Notes: generated by a model not told the origin, from the letters alone. A DNA stretch of 64,000 nucleotides from Paenibacillus hexagrammi (GCF_021513275.1 NZ_CP090978.1:4850501-4914500); one strand, 5' to 3'; numbered from the stretch's first letter, positions 8,583-17,868 are shown. Program-made: numbers and translations.

Positions 8583-9485
8583 CTACTCTTTGGACAGCTG
8601 CTCGGCTGTCATATCGCCCGGCAGTTCCTGCTCGGTAAATCCGAATGGCTTGAGAATTTCAAGCAATTGCCCGGATTTCTTCAGCTTCTCGAGCTCTGCA
8701 TTGAAAGCCTTCTGAAATTCTGCATCTTCCTTGCGGAATGCGGCAGCTCCATAGCCTCGAACACTTTTGCCGTCAATTTCCGGCTGTTTGAAATCCATAA
8801 CCCGCTCAACTTTGCTATCTTTCGCTGATTCCAGCATGGCTTGCAGCGAAGGTCCTGTCATCGTAACGGCATCGACACGTCCCGCCTGCAGGGCCGAAAT
8901 CGCCGATGGCTGATCTGGAACCGTCACAATCTGATTGTCGGCAATGCCCGACTTGGTCATGTAATCTTTCTCGATCGCTCCCACCATGACGCCTACCTTC
9001 ACATCTGGATTGGCTGCGATATCCTTATAACTATGTAAATGTTTAGGGTTTCCTTGTTTGACGGCGATGGCTTCTCCAATGCTGTATTCAGGGTTAGCAA
9101 ACGCCACTTGCTTGCTTCTCTCAGGATTAACAAACATCCCTGCTGTAATAATATCGAAGCGCTTTGCCTTCAGTCCCGGAATGAGGGAACCGAACTCGGT
9201 CAGTACGCCATTCATTTCATTGATGCCTAGATTTTTTAGAACCACTCTTGCCACTTCAACTGCTTCTCCTGTTAATTTGCCATCAGGTGTAGCGTAAGCA
9301 TAAGGCTTCTCGTTAGCAAATCCAACACTAATAAATCCTTGCTCCTTGGCCTTCTCCAGCGTGTTCTTCTGTTTAGTCGAGGTTTCATCATTCGTTGATG
9401 CCGTACTTCCTGCGCTTTGGGTTGCGCAGCCTGCCACTGTGACAGCCAGCAGTACAGTTAACGCGCATGAGAATAACTTCTTCAT
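8583..9485 (-). CDS. ehuB: ectoine/hydroxyectoine-binding lipoprotein
   Basis: 300 residues. A lipoprotein signal peptide ends in VAGC with Cys20 as the lipidated residue, followed by a Ser/Thr-rich linker and a type II periplasmic-binding fold (SBP_bac_3). It captures the solute outside the membrane and delivers it to EhuCD. It is the first gene of an eight-gene run, so its promoter probably drives both uptake and synthesis. The start has AAAAGGAG upstream. Specificity is inferred from ectABCD being in the same run. Confidence 0.88.
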   Translation of the reverse strand: MKKLFSCALTVLLAVTVAGCATQSAGSTASTNDETSTKQKNTLEKAKEQGFISVGFANEKPYAYATPDGKLTGEAVEVARVVLKNLGINEMNGVLTEFGSLIPGLKAKRFDIITAGMFVNPERSKQVAFANPEYSIGEAIAVKQGNPKHLHSYKDIAANPDVKVGVMVGAIEKDYMTKSGIADNQIVTVPDQPSAISALQAGRVDAVTMTGPSLQAMLESAKDSKVERVMDFKQPEIDGKSVRGYGAAAFRKEDAEFQKAFNAELEKLKKSGQLLEILKPFGFTEQELPGDMTAEQLSKE

Positions 9486-9569
9486 TAGAAAACTCCTTTT
9501 CCTGTATTTGGGGCCCCATATAAGGGTAACATGATATCGTTGTATGACTCACCCCGCATAATAATGGCT

Positions 9570-9660
9570 GAGCAGGGCTGAGCCCCGCTCTCCTCCGCTG
9601 AGGGGAGATAAGCGGACCCATCCAAAAACATCCTCCCATATCCTCCCATATCCTGCCGGA
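9570..9660 (-). other. structured leader of ehuB
   Basis: The 5' region of the ehuB transcript holds two GC-rich hairpins: 9570-9590 (GAGCAGGGCT with GCCCCGCTC) and 9595-9615 (CCGCT with AGCGG). Upstream of them is a direct repeat of TCCTCCCATA at 9631-9640 and 9641-9650. It does not match a riboswitch class I can recognise by eye. Confidence 0.4.
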
Positions 9661-9709
9661 TCCGGCTGATTCATAAAATCGGTGTGCCGATTAGATAATG
9701 AATAAAAAG

Positions 9710-9739
9710 CGTATAGAATCGATGATTACTTCTTGTAAA
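9710..9739 (-). promoter_or_regulatory. possible sigma-A promoter of ehuBCDA-ectABCD
   Basis: On the minus strand TTTACA (9734-9739) and TATACG (9710-9715) are 18 bases apart. The -10 box is imperfect, as is common for stress-induced promoters. Confidence 0.4.
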
Positions 9740-9740
9740 A

Positions 9741-9769
9741 TTGATAATTTGGTCTTTTTTAGTTAAAAT
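9741..9769 (+). promoter_or_regulatory. sigma-A promoter of the antiporter gene
   Basis: TTGATA (9741-9746) and TAAAAT (9764-9769) with a 17-base spacer, about 65 bases upstream of the ATG. It lies back to back with the candidate ehuB promoter, so one regulator could affect both directions. Confidence 0.65.
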
Positions 9770-9833
9770 TAAAGAAATCCGATGAATTTCGGGAAAATTC
9801 GATATACCTAATTGAATAGCTGGAGGGATCTCT

Positions 9834-11672
9834 ATGGAACATGGCAATGGATCACTGGGAAGTTTGATCCTTGTAGTTACGATTTCATTCTTGGTACCGA
9901 TCCTGCTTTATCAGCTTCGATTACGGGTGATTCCTGTTGTTGTCGCAGAGATTTTAGCGGGGCTTATTCTGGGCAAGAGCGGATTTAATCTCGTGGGCAG
10001 CGACCCATGGCTGGAGCTTCTCTCCCTGCTTGGATTCATTTATTTAATGTTTCTTAGCGGCGTAGAGATCGACTTCACATCCTTTACGAAACAGAAGACT
10101 TCCGCTAAGAAGCAGTACCAGCCTGTCGTTGTGGCCTGCGTCATCTTTGTCTCGATCTTCCTGCTTTCCGGTGTGCTCTCTTGGGGGCTGGTGTGGGCAG
10201 GCTTTGTCAATCGGGTGTTTCTGACCACGCTGATTATCGGCACCATCTCCCTCGGCGTCGTTGTACCGGTGCTCAAGGAACGAAAGATGGTTCAGAACGA
10301 CTTGGGACAAACTCTGCTGCTGATTACGGTATTGGCGGACTTTTTCACCATGATTCTGCTTGCCTTCTACGTCAGCTTCTTGTCCAACAACATGATGCGC
10401 ATGCTGCTGCTGTTTCTGTTCTTCTTTCTGGTTACACTCATTTATCTATCCGTACGTAAATTTGCATCCGGTAAAGTCTTTCAGGTACTTAGCCAAAGTA
10501 CGATTCAATTCGGCACTAGGGCAATCTTTGCTTTGATTCTCGCCATCGTGTTTTTATCTGAAAGCTTAGGTGTTGAAAATATCTTGGGCGCTTTCCTTGC
10601 CGGGGTCATTGTTTCTCTGTTGCGTCCAAAAAAGGAATTTGTCCATCAACTGGAATCGTTCGGCTACGGTTTTCTGATTCCGATATTTTTCGTTATGATC
10701 GGCGCCAATCTGGAGCTGAAGCCACTATTGACCGACATGAAGCTATTGCTCAGCATTCCTCTGCTGCTGCTCATGATGTTTGCCGCCAAAGTCATTCCCA
10801 TGATGATCCTGAAAAAATGGTTCTCATGGCGAGAAGTCATCAGCTCAGGTGTTCTGCTATCTTCCAAGCTTAGCCTCGTCATCGCGGCGGCCACATTGGC
10901 ATTGGATTTGCACATTATCAGCGAATCCTTCCACGGCGCACTGATTTTAGTAGCCATACTGAGCTGCCTGATCTTTCCGGTCATCTATAACAAAATGTCT
11001 CCAAAGCCGGCAGAGCGCAAGACCACGATTTCGATTGTCGGAATGAACCACGTCTCGATGCCTGTCGCTCAGGAGCTCGCCAAAGAGGATGTCTATGAAA
11101 TTCATATTTTTACCGCTTCCTCATCAACTTCGGCGACGACGGAGATATCGAATCTGCATGAGCAAAACATCGTTCGTCAGGTATCTCAGTGGAACGAGCA
11201 AACGTTGGAGCAGGAAGGAGCACTCGAGGCAGACATGATTGTGCTCGCCACGATGGATGATGCTTTCAATATCCGGCTTGCCCGCCGGGTACGAGCTGAA
11301 TCAGACAAGCGGGTACTGATCCGGGTCGAAGCGCCGGAGTCCCAGCAGGAGCTCGCCGCGGAAGGCTTCGAAGTATTCTCGACCTTGTATGCGGCACGAA
11401 CAGTTCTTAGAGCCTTGATCGACAGCCCGGGCGCGTTGAAGCTGCTCTCCGACCAGGACGGCTCCATTTCCGAGGTTACGATTCGGCATTTGCCTATGCT
11501 CACAACCTTATTGCGTCAGCTGCCTGGTCTTGAGAATATTCTCATCCTGCGAATCTACCGCGGCGAGTCCTATCTGATTCCTCACGGAAATACAGAAATT
11601 CGCTTGGGCGATCGTCTGCTGGTCAGCGGTACTCCCGAGCAGGTGGACGAATTCCGAGCTAAGGTACGATAG
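9834..11672 (+). CDS. CPA2-family monovalent cation:proton antiporter with RCK domains
   Basis: 612 residues. About the first 390 form the 12-13 helix Na+/H+ exchanger-type membrane domain. They are followed by an RCK_N (TrkA-N) domain starting at ISIVGMNHVSM and an RCK_C (TrkA-C) domain near 530-612 ending in GDRLLVSGTPEQVDEF. It would exchange K+ or Na+ for protons across the cytoplasmic membrane, gated by nucleotide binding. In related Firmicute CPA2 proteins the RCK_C domain binds c-di-AMP; whether this one does cannot be seen here. GGAGGG precedes the ATG. It is divergent from the ectoine operon, which suits a role in ion and solute balance. Confidence 0.88.
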   Translation: MEHGNGSLGSLILVVTISFLVPILLYQLRLRVIPVVVAEILAGLILGKSGFNLVGSDPWLELLSLLGFIYLMFLSGVEIDFTSFTKQKTSAKKQYQPVVVACVIFVSIFLLSGVLSWGLVWAGFVNRVFLTTLIIGTISLGVVVPVLKERKMVQNDLGQTLLLITVLADFFTMILLAFYVSFLSNNMMRMLLLFLFFFLVTLIYLSVRKFASGKVFQVLSQSTIQFGTRAIFALILAIVFLSESLGVENILGAFLAGVIVSLLRPKKEFVHQLESFGYGFLIPIFFVMIGANLELKPLLTDMKLLLSIPLLLLMMFAAKVIPMMILKKWFSWREVISSGVLLSSKLSLVIAAATLALDLHIISESFHGALILVAILSCLIFPVIYNKMSPKPAERKTTISIVGMNHVSMPVAQELAKEDVYEIHIFTASSSTSATTEISNLHEQNIVRQVSQWNEQTLEQEGALEADMIVLATMDDAFNIRLARRVRAESDKRVLIRVEAPESQQELAAEGFEVFSTLYAARTVLRALIDSPGALKLLSDQDGSISEVTIRHLPMLTTLLRQLPGLENILILRIYRGESYLIPHGNTEIRLGDRLLVSGTPEQVDEFRAKVR

Positions 11673-11684
11673 ACGGTTAAACGA

Positions 11685-11739
11685 AAAAGAAACCTAATCC
11701 GATCGGCTTCACATAGAGCCATTCGATTAGGTTTCTTTG
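11685..11739. terminator. bidirectional terminator
   Basis: AAAGAAACCTAATC and GATTAGGTTTCTTT form a 14-bp stem with A- and T-rich flanks on both sides, between the convergent antiporter and azoreductase genes. Confidence 0.85.
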
Positions 11740-11747
11740 CTTTACAA

Positions 11748-12383
11748 TTAGAACGATTTCGCCAATGCTTGCGCGCGCTGAATCGCTTCTTCTTTAATTT
11801 GCTGCGCTTTGTCAGGGAATTGGTTGTGCCCTTCGACGAAGATGCCTTGGAAATCCTTAATACCGAAGAATGAGGCGATAATGCCCAAATAACGGTGTCC
11901 CATCTCCATATCGGCGGCAGGACCCTCCGAATAAATACCTCCGCGTGCTTGAATGTGGAGCATTTTTTTGTCAGGAAGTAGACCTACCGGACCATTCTCC
12001 GTGTATTTGAATGTTTTCCCCGCGACGCAAACCGAATCGATATAGGCTTTCATAATCGGAGGGAAGGAGAAGTTCCACATTGGGGTTACGATGACATACT
12101 TATCTGCAGAGACAAATTGCTCCGCCAGCTCGGATAATCTCCCGACTTTAGCCTGCTCTTCCTTGCTTAAACTCGAGAACTCATTACCGCCGCGAAGCTT
12201 TCCCCACCCGCTGAACACATCAGCATCGATATGAGGAACTTGCACACTGTACAGGTCAAGATGCTCGACTTCATCACCGGAATTTGCTTCCTTGTAGGCG
12301 TCGATAAATGCTTTACCGACCGCCATACTATAAGAGGTCTGATGATCGTGCGGGTGTGCCGTAATGTAGAGAATTTTAGCCAC
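11748..12383 (-). CDS. azoR: FMN-dependent NADH azoreductase
   Basis: 211 residues, flavodoxin-like fold. The N-terminal [17 protein letters not shown] loop binds FMN phosphate, and [17 protein letters not shown] is the conserved active-site segment. The family reduces quinones and azo compounds with two electrons and protects against electrophile stress in the cytoplasm. The start is a GTG at 12383 with AAGGAG upstream. A 7-bp inverted repeat in the promoter suggests control by a repressor that is not encoded nearby. Confidence 0.93.
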   Translation of the reverse strand: MAKILYITAHPHDHQTSYSMAVGKAFIDAYKEANSGDEVEHLDLYSVQVPHIDADVFSGWGKLRGGNEFSSLSKEEQAKVGRLSELAEQFVSADKYVIVTPMWNFSFPPIMKAYIDSVCVAGKTFKYTENGPVGLLPDKKMLHIQARGGIYSEGPAADMEMGHRYLGIIASFFGIKDFQGIFVEGHNQFPDKAQQIKEEAIQRAQALAKSF

Positions 12384-12401
12384 TGTGACAAACAGCTCCT
12401 T

Positions 12402-12433
12402 GTATACTGGTTTATAAGGCAGTCCTAGTATAC
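12402..12433. promoter_or_regulatory. inverted repeat in the azoreductase promoter
   Basis: GTATACT (12402-12408) and AGTATAC (12427-12433) are perfect inverted half-sites separated by 18 bases, about 20-50 bases upstream of the azoR start. This is the layout of a dimeric repressor site of the MarR/HxlR kind. The regulator is unknown. Confidence 0.45.
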
Positions 12434-12509
12434 ATATTAACGGGGGTTTGTATGCTTGCTGTGAACATAGATATCACCCGATTTGCCTTGTACCGCGCCC
12501 GATATCTGC

Positions 12510-14264
12510 TCATGGAATCAAATTCCGTCTTCTGGCTTCAGCTACAGCCTGAATACGCCGATTTACCTGAAGCTTTTCAAATATATGCCTGACATGCACT
12601 TTAATCGTATCTGCCGCCAAGAAAAGCCGGCTCCCAATTTCCTTGCTGGACATCCCCTGCGAAATCAGAGTCAGTACTTCAACCTCCCGCGAGGTCAGAA
12701 GGGTCGGCTCCTGCTCCAACGTTCCCGGCTCCACTGCCTTCAAGAGACGTATAGCATTCATAAACTGCTTCATCAGCATCTGCCATACGCGCTCGTTCCC
12801 ATCATGAAACGCCGAGGGCATGACGTTATTTTCCAAATAAATGAGTCCAATGAGTTCATCATTTGCAATGACAGGAGAACACATCACGGACATGACTTTA
12901 TTTTCCACAATGTAGGGATTTTCCGCGTATCGTCCCTCCAAGGCAGCATGATTCAGTCGAACCACAGCATGTGCGGCAGCCGCATCTTTTACAACATCTC
13001 TGCATACATGCTCTGCAAGCTCAAGGGGGACGGCTGTGGTTTGCAGCGACCATCCTACTTTCTCTGCAACAAGAGAGGCTGCTACAGTAAGCTCGTTAGA
13101 TGTTGAAGCATCCAACCAGCACCCGCTGCTAGCTCCAGCATATTCGACGCAGATCCGCAATATTTCATGCATAGCTCGAGACCCGGATCGATCCTCCGTG
13201 ATCGCCTGAGATGCTTTGTAGACAACCGCCATGTCCAGCATGCTGCCAAAGTACGCTCCGGAAAAAGGAGACTCGGCGCCTTGTAGAATCGGCATGGAGC
13301 CTACGGCCAGCACGGTCTCAGGAACACCAGTCACATCGAGAAGAGACTCTCGGAGCGCCTGACCTTCCCCCTGGTTTACTGCCGCTTCTCCTTCAAACTC
13401 TTGCCGGGGAGGCACATCGTTCATTCCTAGCTCAAATGACGCAAGAGAGCCGCATTCTTCCCAGCGGTCCTTGCATCGCTGCAAATCGGCTCTTATTCCT
13501 GCCGCGCTTTGGTAGCGCTCACTGGGCGCCTTTGCAAGCAGTTTTGCAACGATTTCAGCCAGTATCGCAGGAATCCCATATGCAGCGGATAAACAAGGCG
13601 GACGCTTGGCTTTATGCGCATGAGCCCATTCGAGCGGGTCCTTCGCTGTAAAGGGCAGCTCCCCCGCCAGCATTTCAAAGAATGTTACACCTAGTGAATA
13701 AAGATCCGTTCGCGCGTCTATTCGCATGCGCTTAATGGATGTGCGTTCAGGCGCCATATAGGGAGGACTGCCCTCCAGCATGGAGACCTGCATCGATTGC
13801 TGCATGGAAATCGAATCGCTGAAACCTGTTAAACAGACCTCCAAAGACTGAGGTCTGACAATAATTGTATCTGGTCTAACATTCATATGAACTAGATCTC
13901 TCTCATGAATATAGGCTAATATGTCGCACAGCTGCACAGCCATCTGTAAGAAATGTTCAACTTCCATCGGAACTGTCAACAAATAGTTGCGCAGCACGAT
14001 ACCATGAAAAATATCAAACACCAGCACAACCGAGGTACCCTGCCTGAAGAACGAATGCGGCTTCAATATGCCGGGGCCCTGCATAGGAGCAAGAACTTCA
14101 TGTTCATGCATGAGCTTGGCATTCTCTACAATCGCTCGGGGCCCCGCTTTTGCCATCTTCAGCAGTACGACACGCGAGGCTGCCTCGGAATAGGCGTGAG
14201 CAATCCAAATGTAATTATCCTCATAAACGGTATGGAGCACTTTGTACCCAGGAACTGTTATCAT
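12510..14264 (-). CDS. pseudokinase-GAF-LuxR transcription regulator
   Basis: 584 residues in three parts. Residues 1-270 are a Ser/Thr protein kinase fold with the beta-3 lysine (K36) and APE motif (171-173), but the catalytic HRD is HMN (N128) and DFG is GFS (G147), so phosphotransfer is unlikely. Residues 340-510 are a GAF domain whose opening (LDMAVVYKASQAIT) resembles the GAF of the large kinase/AAA/GAF/histidine-kinase proteins. Residues 520-584 are a LuxR-type helix-turn-helix with LTSREVEVLTLISQG. The AAA/TPR block normally between kinase and GAF is missing. AGGAG precedes the ATG. It probably senses a small molecule and binds DNA; target genes are unknown. Confidence 0.85.
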   Translation of the reverse strand: MITVPGYKVLHTVYEDNYIWIAHAYSEAASRVVLLKMAKAGPRAIVENAKLMHEHEVLAPMQGPGILKPHSFFRQGTSVVLVFDIFHGIVLRNYLLTVPMEVEHFLQMAVQLCDILAYIHERDLVHMNVRPDTIIVRPQSLEVCLTGFSDSISMQQSMQVSMLEGSPPYMAPERTSIKRMRIDARTDLYSLGVTFFEMLAGELPFTAKDPLEWAHAHKAKRPPCLSAAYGIPAILAEIVAKLLAKAPSERYQSAAGIRADLQRCKDRWEECGSLASFELGMNDVPPRQEFEGEAAVNQGEGQALRESLLDVTGVPETVLAVGSMPILQGAESPFSGAYFGSMLDMAVVYKASQAITEDRSGSRAMHEILRICVEYAGASSGCWLDASTSNELTVAASLVAEKVGWSLQTTAVPLELAEHVCRDVVKDAAAAHAVVRLNHAALEGRYAENPYIVENKVMSVMCSPVIANDELIGLIYLENNVMPSAFHDGNERVWQMLMKQFMNAIRLLKAVEPGTLEQEPTLLTSREVEVLTLISQGMSSKEIGSRLFLAADTIKVHVRHIFEKLQVNRRIQAVAEARRRNLIP

Positions 14265-14329
14265 AGCTGACTCCTATTCATTCACGAATAGTTCCATTAT
14301 ACCAAAATACATGTCGAACCGTGACAAGC

Positions 14330-15427
14330 TTATACGGCTCTCCACCATTTTGTCCGGGGAAGCTGCCTAGATCCAAGTTGTACCGCTTCGCCAATTCTTG
14401 GCGTTACGATGCTCACACCTTGCTTCTCAGCCGCAGCCACCGCCCGCTCTACCGGATCCGTCCAATCATGGAAGGCTAACGTAAAGGCTCCCCAGTGAAT
14501 AGGCAGCATCAGCTTGCCCTGTACATCAAGATGAGCTTGAACTGTCTGCTCCGGCATCATATGAATGGGCGCCCATCGCTCATCATACTGGCCGCATTCC
14601 ATCAGCGTCAGGTCAAACGGACCGCAGCGGTTTCCAATTTCCTCAAAATGCGGGCCATAACCGCTATCTCCGCTAAAGAAGATTCGCGAGGTCCCTGAGT
14701 CGATAACCCAAGAGCACCATAAGCTTGCATCGCGATCGCCAAGACTTCTTCCCGAGAAGTGCCTTGCCGGTGCGCAAGTCAGGGACAGCCCTTCGTATTC
14801 AAGGTTGTCCCACCAATCGTGCTCGCTGATTATATCAGCGTCCACTCCCCAGCGGACAAGATGAGCTTTCACGCCTAGCGGCACTATAAAACGCCGGACC
14901 TTATCTTTGATCCGCATCATTGTGCCATAGTCCAGATGATCGTAATGATCATGGGAAAACAGCACGGCATCAATCTCCGGCAGCTCCTGAATATCAAAAG
15001 GAAGCTGCTTGCTGTAGCGTTTTCCGCCCATAAAGGGAAATGGAGAAGGAGCACTGCCCAGCATCGGGTCCAGCAGCAGTATTGAACCATTCACCTCTAC
15101 GATCATGGCGGAATGCCCCAGCCAGGTTACTCTAGTTTGATCATCCCGGTGTTCCTGAGGAATCCACCGCTCCGGACGCAGCGGTTGCTTGGGCTTCGCG
15201 TTTGGATTTCCTTTCATAAAATCAAAGAGCATGGACAGACTCGTGGACAGTCGCATATCCATCTTTGTTGGAAGAAAATAGCTGAACTTGCCTTCGGCGT
15301 AATGGGGAGATCCATAGACGGATGGTCCCTTATCCTTGCTGCCTAAGGGAGGGTAATAGTTCAAAATCAGATAGCTAGCTGCGATCAAAAGCGCCGCCAA
15401 GCTAACCATTACAACTAGAGCGGTCAT
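14330..15427 (-). CDS. MBL-fold metallo-hydrolase, membrane-anchored
   Basis: 365 residues. An N-terminal hydrophobic helix is followed by a metallo-beta-lactamase fold of the NAPE-PLD/UlaG-like branch. The metal-binding HxHxDH motif is visible in LFSHDHYDHLDYG, with further ligands in ARHFSGR, FFSGDSGYG and LPIHWGAF. Substrate unknown; relatives cleave phosphodiesters or lactones. I start at the ATG at 15427, after GAGGTG, rather than the GTG three codons upstream. It stands alone on the minus strand. Confidence 0.85.
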   Translation of the reverse strand: MTALVVMVSLAALLIAASYLILNYYPPLGSKDKGPSVYGSPHYAEGKFSYFLPTKMDMRLSTSLSMLFDFMKGNPNAKPKQPLRPERWIPQEHRDDQTRVTWLGHSAMIVEVNGSILLLDPMLGSAPSPFPFMGGKRYSKQLPFDIQELPEIDAVLFSHDHYDHLDYGTMMRIKDKVRRFIVPLGVKAHLVRWGVDADIISEHDWWDNLEYEGLSLTCAPARHFSGRSLGDRDASLWCSWVIDSGTSRIFFSGDSGYGPHFEEIGNRCGPFDLTLMECGQYDERWAPIHMMPEQTVQAHLDVQGKLMLPIHWGAFTLAFHDWTDPVERAVAAAEKQGVSIVTPRIGEAVQLGSRQLPRTKWWRAV

Positions 15428-15505
15428 GTTCCGCACCTCATTCTTTCATTAAATGCAAGATTCATCTTGGGAATGGATCTCGTATTTGTATTATAGCGAG
15501 TTCCG

Positions 15506-16796
15506 TCAGGATTCACGAATTCTCTTGATTAACTGTTCCCTTTCCGGCCCGACGGATACCCAATCAATCGAAACCCCCAGGGCAGCCTCGAGCTCCGTAA
15601 CGTAATACTGCGCGGCTTCGGGAAGCTCAGCAAACGTTCTGATTCCTGAGATGTCACATTTCCAGCCGGGAAATATCCGGTATACAGGAACTGCTTGCTC
15701 AAGCTGACAAGAGGCAGGAAATTGCTGAGTTTGCATGCCCTGTATATCATAAGCCATGCAAACCAGTATCTCGTCCAAGTACCCGAGAACGTCTAAGTTC
15801 GTAAGCGCAACAGCTGTCGCCCCCTGAATGGTACACCCGTATCGGGTAGCTACCGCATCGAACCACCCGACTCGCCGGGGTCTTCCTGTCTTCACTCCGT
15901 ATTCCCCATCTGCCCCTCCTCTCTGCCTCAACTGATCAGCAGCTTCTCCAGACAGCTCAGTTACGAACGGCCCTTCGCCCACACAGCTGGAATAAGATTT
16001 GGTCACTGCAATAACACGCTTTATTGAGGACGCAGGCAGCCCTGCGCCTACTGCTCCAAATCCCGCCAATGTGGACGATGAAGTCGAATATGGATATATC
16101 CCATGATCCGGGTCCCGCAGTGCGCCTAATTGCCCCTCAATCAAAATCTCTCCCCCATCCGCAAGCACTTCTTGCAGAACTAAGGAAGTATTCCCTACAA
16201 AAGGCCGAATAGCTTCTGCCTGTAGCATCAATTCACGAACGATCACGTCTACCTCTAGCGCCGGATGGTTGTACAAATGCTTCAACAGCACCTGCTTCGC
16301 TTCAAGCGAAGCAGACACTCTGGCCCTGACGCGTGCCTCATCAAATAAGTCTGCGACCTGAATCCCCAGCTTTGCATATTTATCAGCGTAAAATGGCGCA
16401 ATGCCCTGCTTCGTCGAACCAAACTTCCTGTCCCCCAGACGCGACTCCTCAAGCTCGTCAAACAGAATGTGGTAAGGCATCACGACTTGCGTCCGCTCGG
16501 AGATCATGAGCCGCGGCTGCGTAACACCTCTTTTCGCCAAAGCGTCCAGCTCCTGGAGCAGCTGCATGATGTTAAGGGCCACACCGGGACCGATGATATT
16601 CAGCACCTCCGGATGAAACACCCCCGATGGCAGAAGGTGCAGGGCAAATTTGCCATATGAATTGATGATGGTATGCCCCGCATTGCTTCCACCTTGGTAT
16701 CTGACGACACAACGCGAACCACCTGACAGCACATCGGTCATTTTCCCTTTTCCTTCATCTCCCCCAATTCGCACCTACAATGGCAGTAACAGTCAA
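15506..16796 (-). pseudogene. purA: adenylosuccinate synthase paralogue, frameshifted at the 5' end
   Basis: The main frame (15506-16774) has the GDEGKGK active-site loop, NAGHT and the family's length of about 420 residues. Adenylosuccinate synthase joins IMP and aspartate using GTP in AMP synthesis. The natural start is the TTG at 16796 with AGGAGAG upstream. It reads LTVTAIVGANWG and then leaves frame in a run of five C (16761-16765, G on the coding strand). Removing one base joins it to GDEGKGK. As written, translation would have to begin at a GTG inside the first beta-strand. The divergent LysR gene suggests regulated, non-housekeeping expression. It may be a sequencing error or a recent mutation. 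Confidence 0.85.
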
Positions 16797-16870
16797 ATTG
16801 ATCTCTCCTATTCATCATTGAATTTCCGTTCTACAGCCAGTATAATTCGAACAGTCATATAAAAATAATG

Positions 16871-16885
16871 AATATTAGTAATATT
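16871..16885. promoter_or_regulatory. palindrome between purA paralogue and lysR
   Basis: AATATTAGTAATATT is a perfect 7-bp inverted repeat around one central base, in the 128-base AT-rich divergent intergenic region. This is a candidate LysR-type binding site controlling both directions. Confidence 0.5.
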
Positions 16886-16924
16886 AAATATAACTCTCAT
16901 TTATGATATGGAGGCCAAATACAC

Positions 16925-17854
16925 ATGATACATAACATGGAGCTGTACCAAGTCTTTTATATAACCGCCCATGCAGGCAGCTTGTCCAAAGCCGCCGAAG
17001 AGCTGTTCATCACTCAGCCGGCTGTTACCCATTCCATCAAACAATTGGAAGCCAAGCTTTGTTGTCAGTTATTTATCCGTACCAGTAAAGGCGTCACCTT
17101 GACGACCGAAGGCCAAGCATTGTTTACTTACATTGAACAAGCCTACCATTTCATTCTCAACGGCGAACGGAAAATGGCCGAGATGCAGCAGCTCTCCGCT
17201 GGAGAAATCAAGATTGGAGCAGGCGACTCCTTATGCCGGCATTATCTCCTTCCACATTTACGATCGTTCCATGAAGCGTATCCTAACATTAAAATTCAAG
17301 TGACAAACCGTACGACGCCTGAAACGGTGTCTCTTCTGAAGGAAGGAAAAATCGATATGGGCATTGTGAACCTCCCCCTCTCCGACCATCAAATTAACGT
17401 ACAGGAGAGCATGGAGATTCAAGATTGCTTTATCACCGGGGAAGCCTACAAACACCTCTTAGACAAGCCGCTCTCTCTACAACAACTGCTCGAGTATCCG
17501 CTTATCCTTTTAGAGAAGGGCAGCAATTCCAGAGCTTATATCGACCAGTTTGTCATGGGGCAAGGCTTCGCTTTGCAGCCAGAGATCGAGCTCGGAAGCG
17601 TGGATTTGCTGATTGAATTTGCACGAAGCGGCTTTGGCATCGCTTGCGTGGTCAGGTCCTTTGTAGAGCAGGAGCTTGCGAATGGTACGCTATACGAAAT
17701 TCCTCTTCTTTCCCCGCCTCCCCCTAGACAAGTAGGGATCGCTACTTTGAAAAGCACACCTCTGTCAGCAGCCTCGAAAAAGCTGTATGAACAGTTGTTA
17801 GGTGACCCCAATGAGCCTAAGCAAAACAAACAAAACCGGCCCATCACCAAGTGA
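16925..17854 (+). CDS. LysR-family transcriptional regulator
   Basis: 309 residues. The winged helix-turn-helix is at residues 5-65 (AGSLSKAAEELFITQPAVTHSIKQLE), followed by a periplasmic-binding-like effector domain from about 90 to 295. GGAGG lies upstream of the first ATG. It is divergent from the adenylosuccinate synthase paralogue, the classical arrangement of a LysR activator and its target. The effector is unknown, though a purine or related metabolite is a reasonable guess from the neighbour. Confidence 0.92.
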   Translation: MIHNMELYQVFYITAHAGSLSKAAEELFITQPAVTHSIKQLEAKLCCQLFIRTSKGVTLTTEGQALFTYIEQAYHFILNGERKMAEMQQLSAGEIKIGAGDSLCRHYLLPHLRSFHEAYPNIKIQVTNRTTPETVSLLKEGKIDMGIVNLPLSDHQINVQESMEIQDCFITGEAYKHLLDKPLSLQQLLEYPLILLEKGSNSRAYIDQFVMGQGFALQPEIELGSVDLLIEFARSGFGIACVVRSFVEQELANGTLYEIPLLSPPPPRQVGIATLKSTPLSAASKKLYEQLLGDPNEPKQNKQNRPITK

Positions 17855-17868
17855 CAGACCGGTTTCTT
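17833..17868. terminator. terminator shared by lysR and the MATE gene
   Basis: AAACCGG and CCGGTTT form a stem overlapping the last codons of lysR, between two convergent genes. Confidence 0.65.

Noticed and set aside
9570..9660. S-box, T-box or second c-di-AMP riboswitch in the ehuB leader
   Set aside because: CTTATC and GGGGTGAGTC fragments occur, but the remaining conserved blocks of each class are missing.
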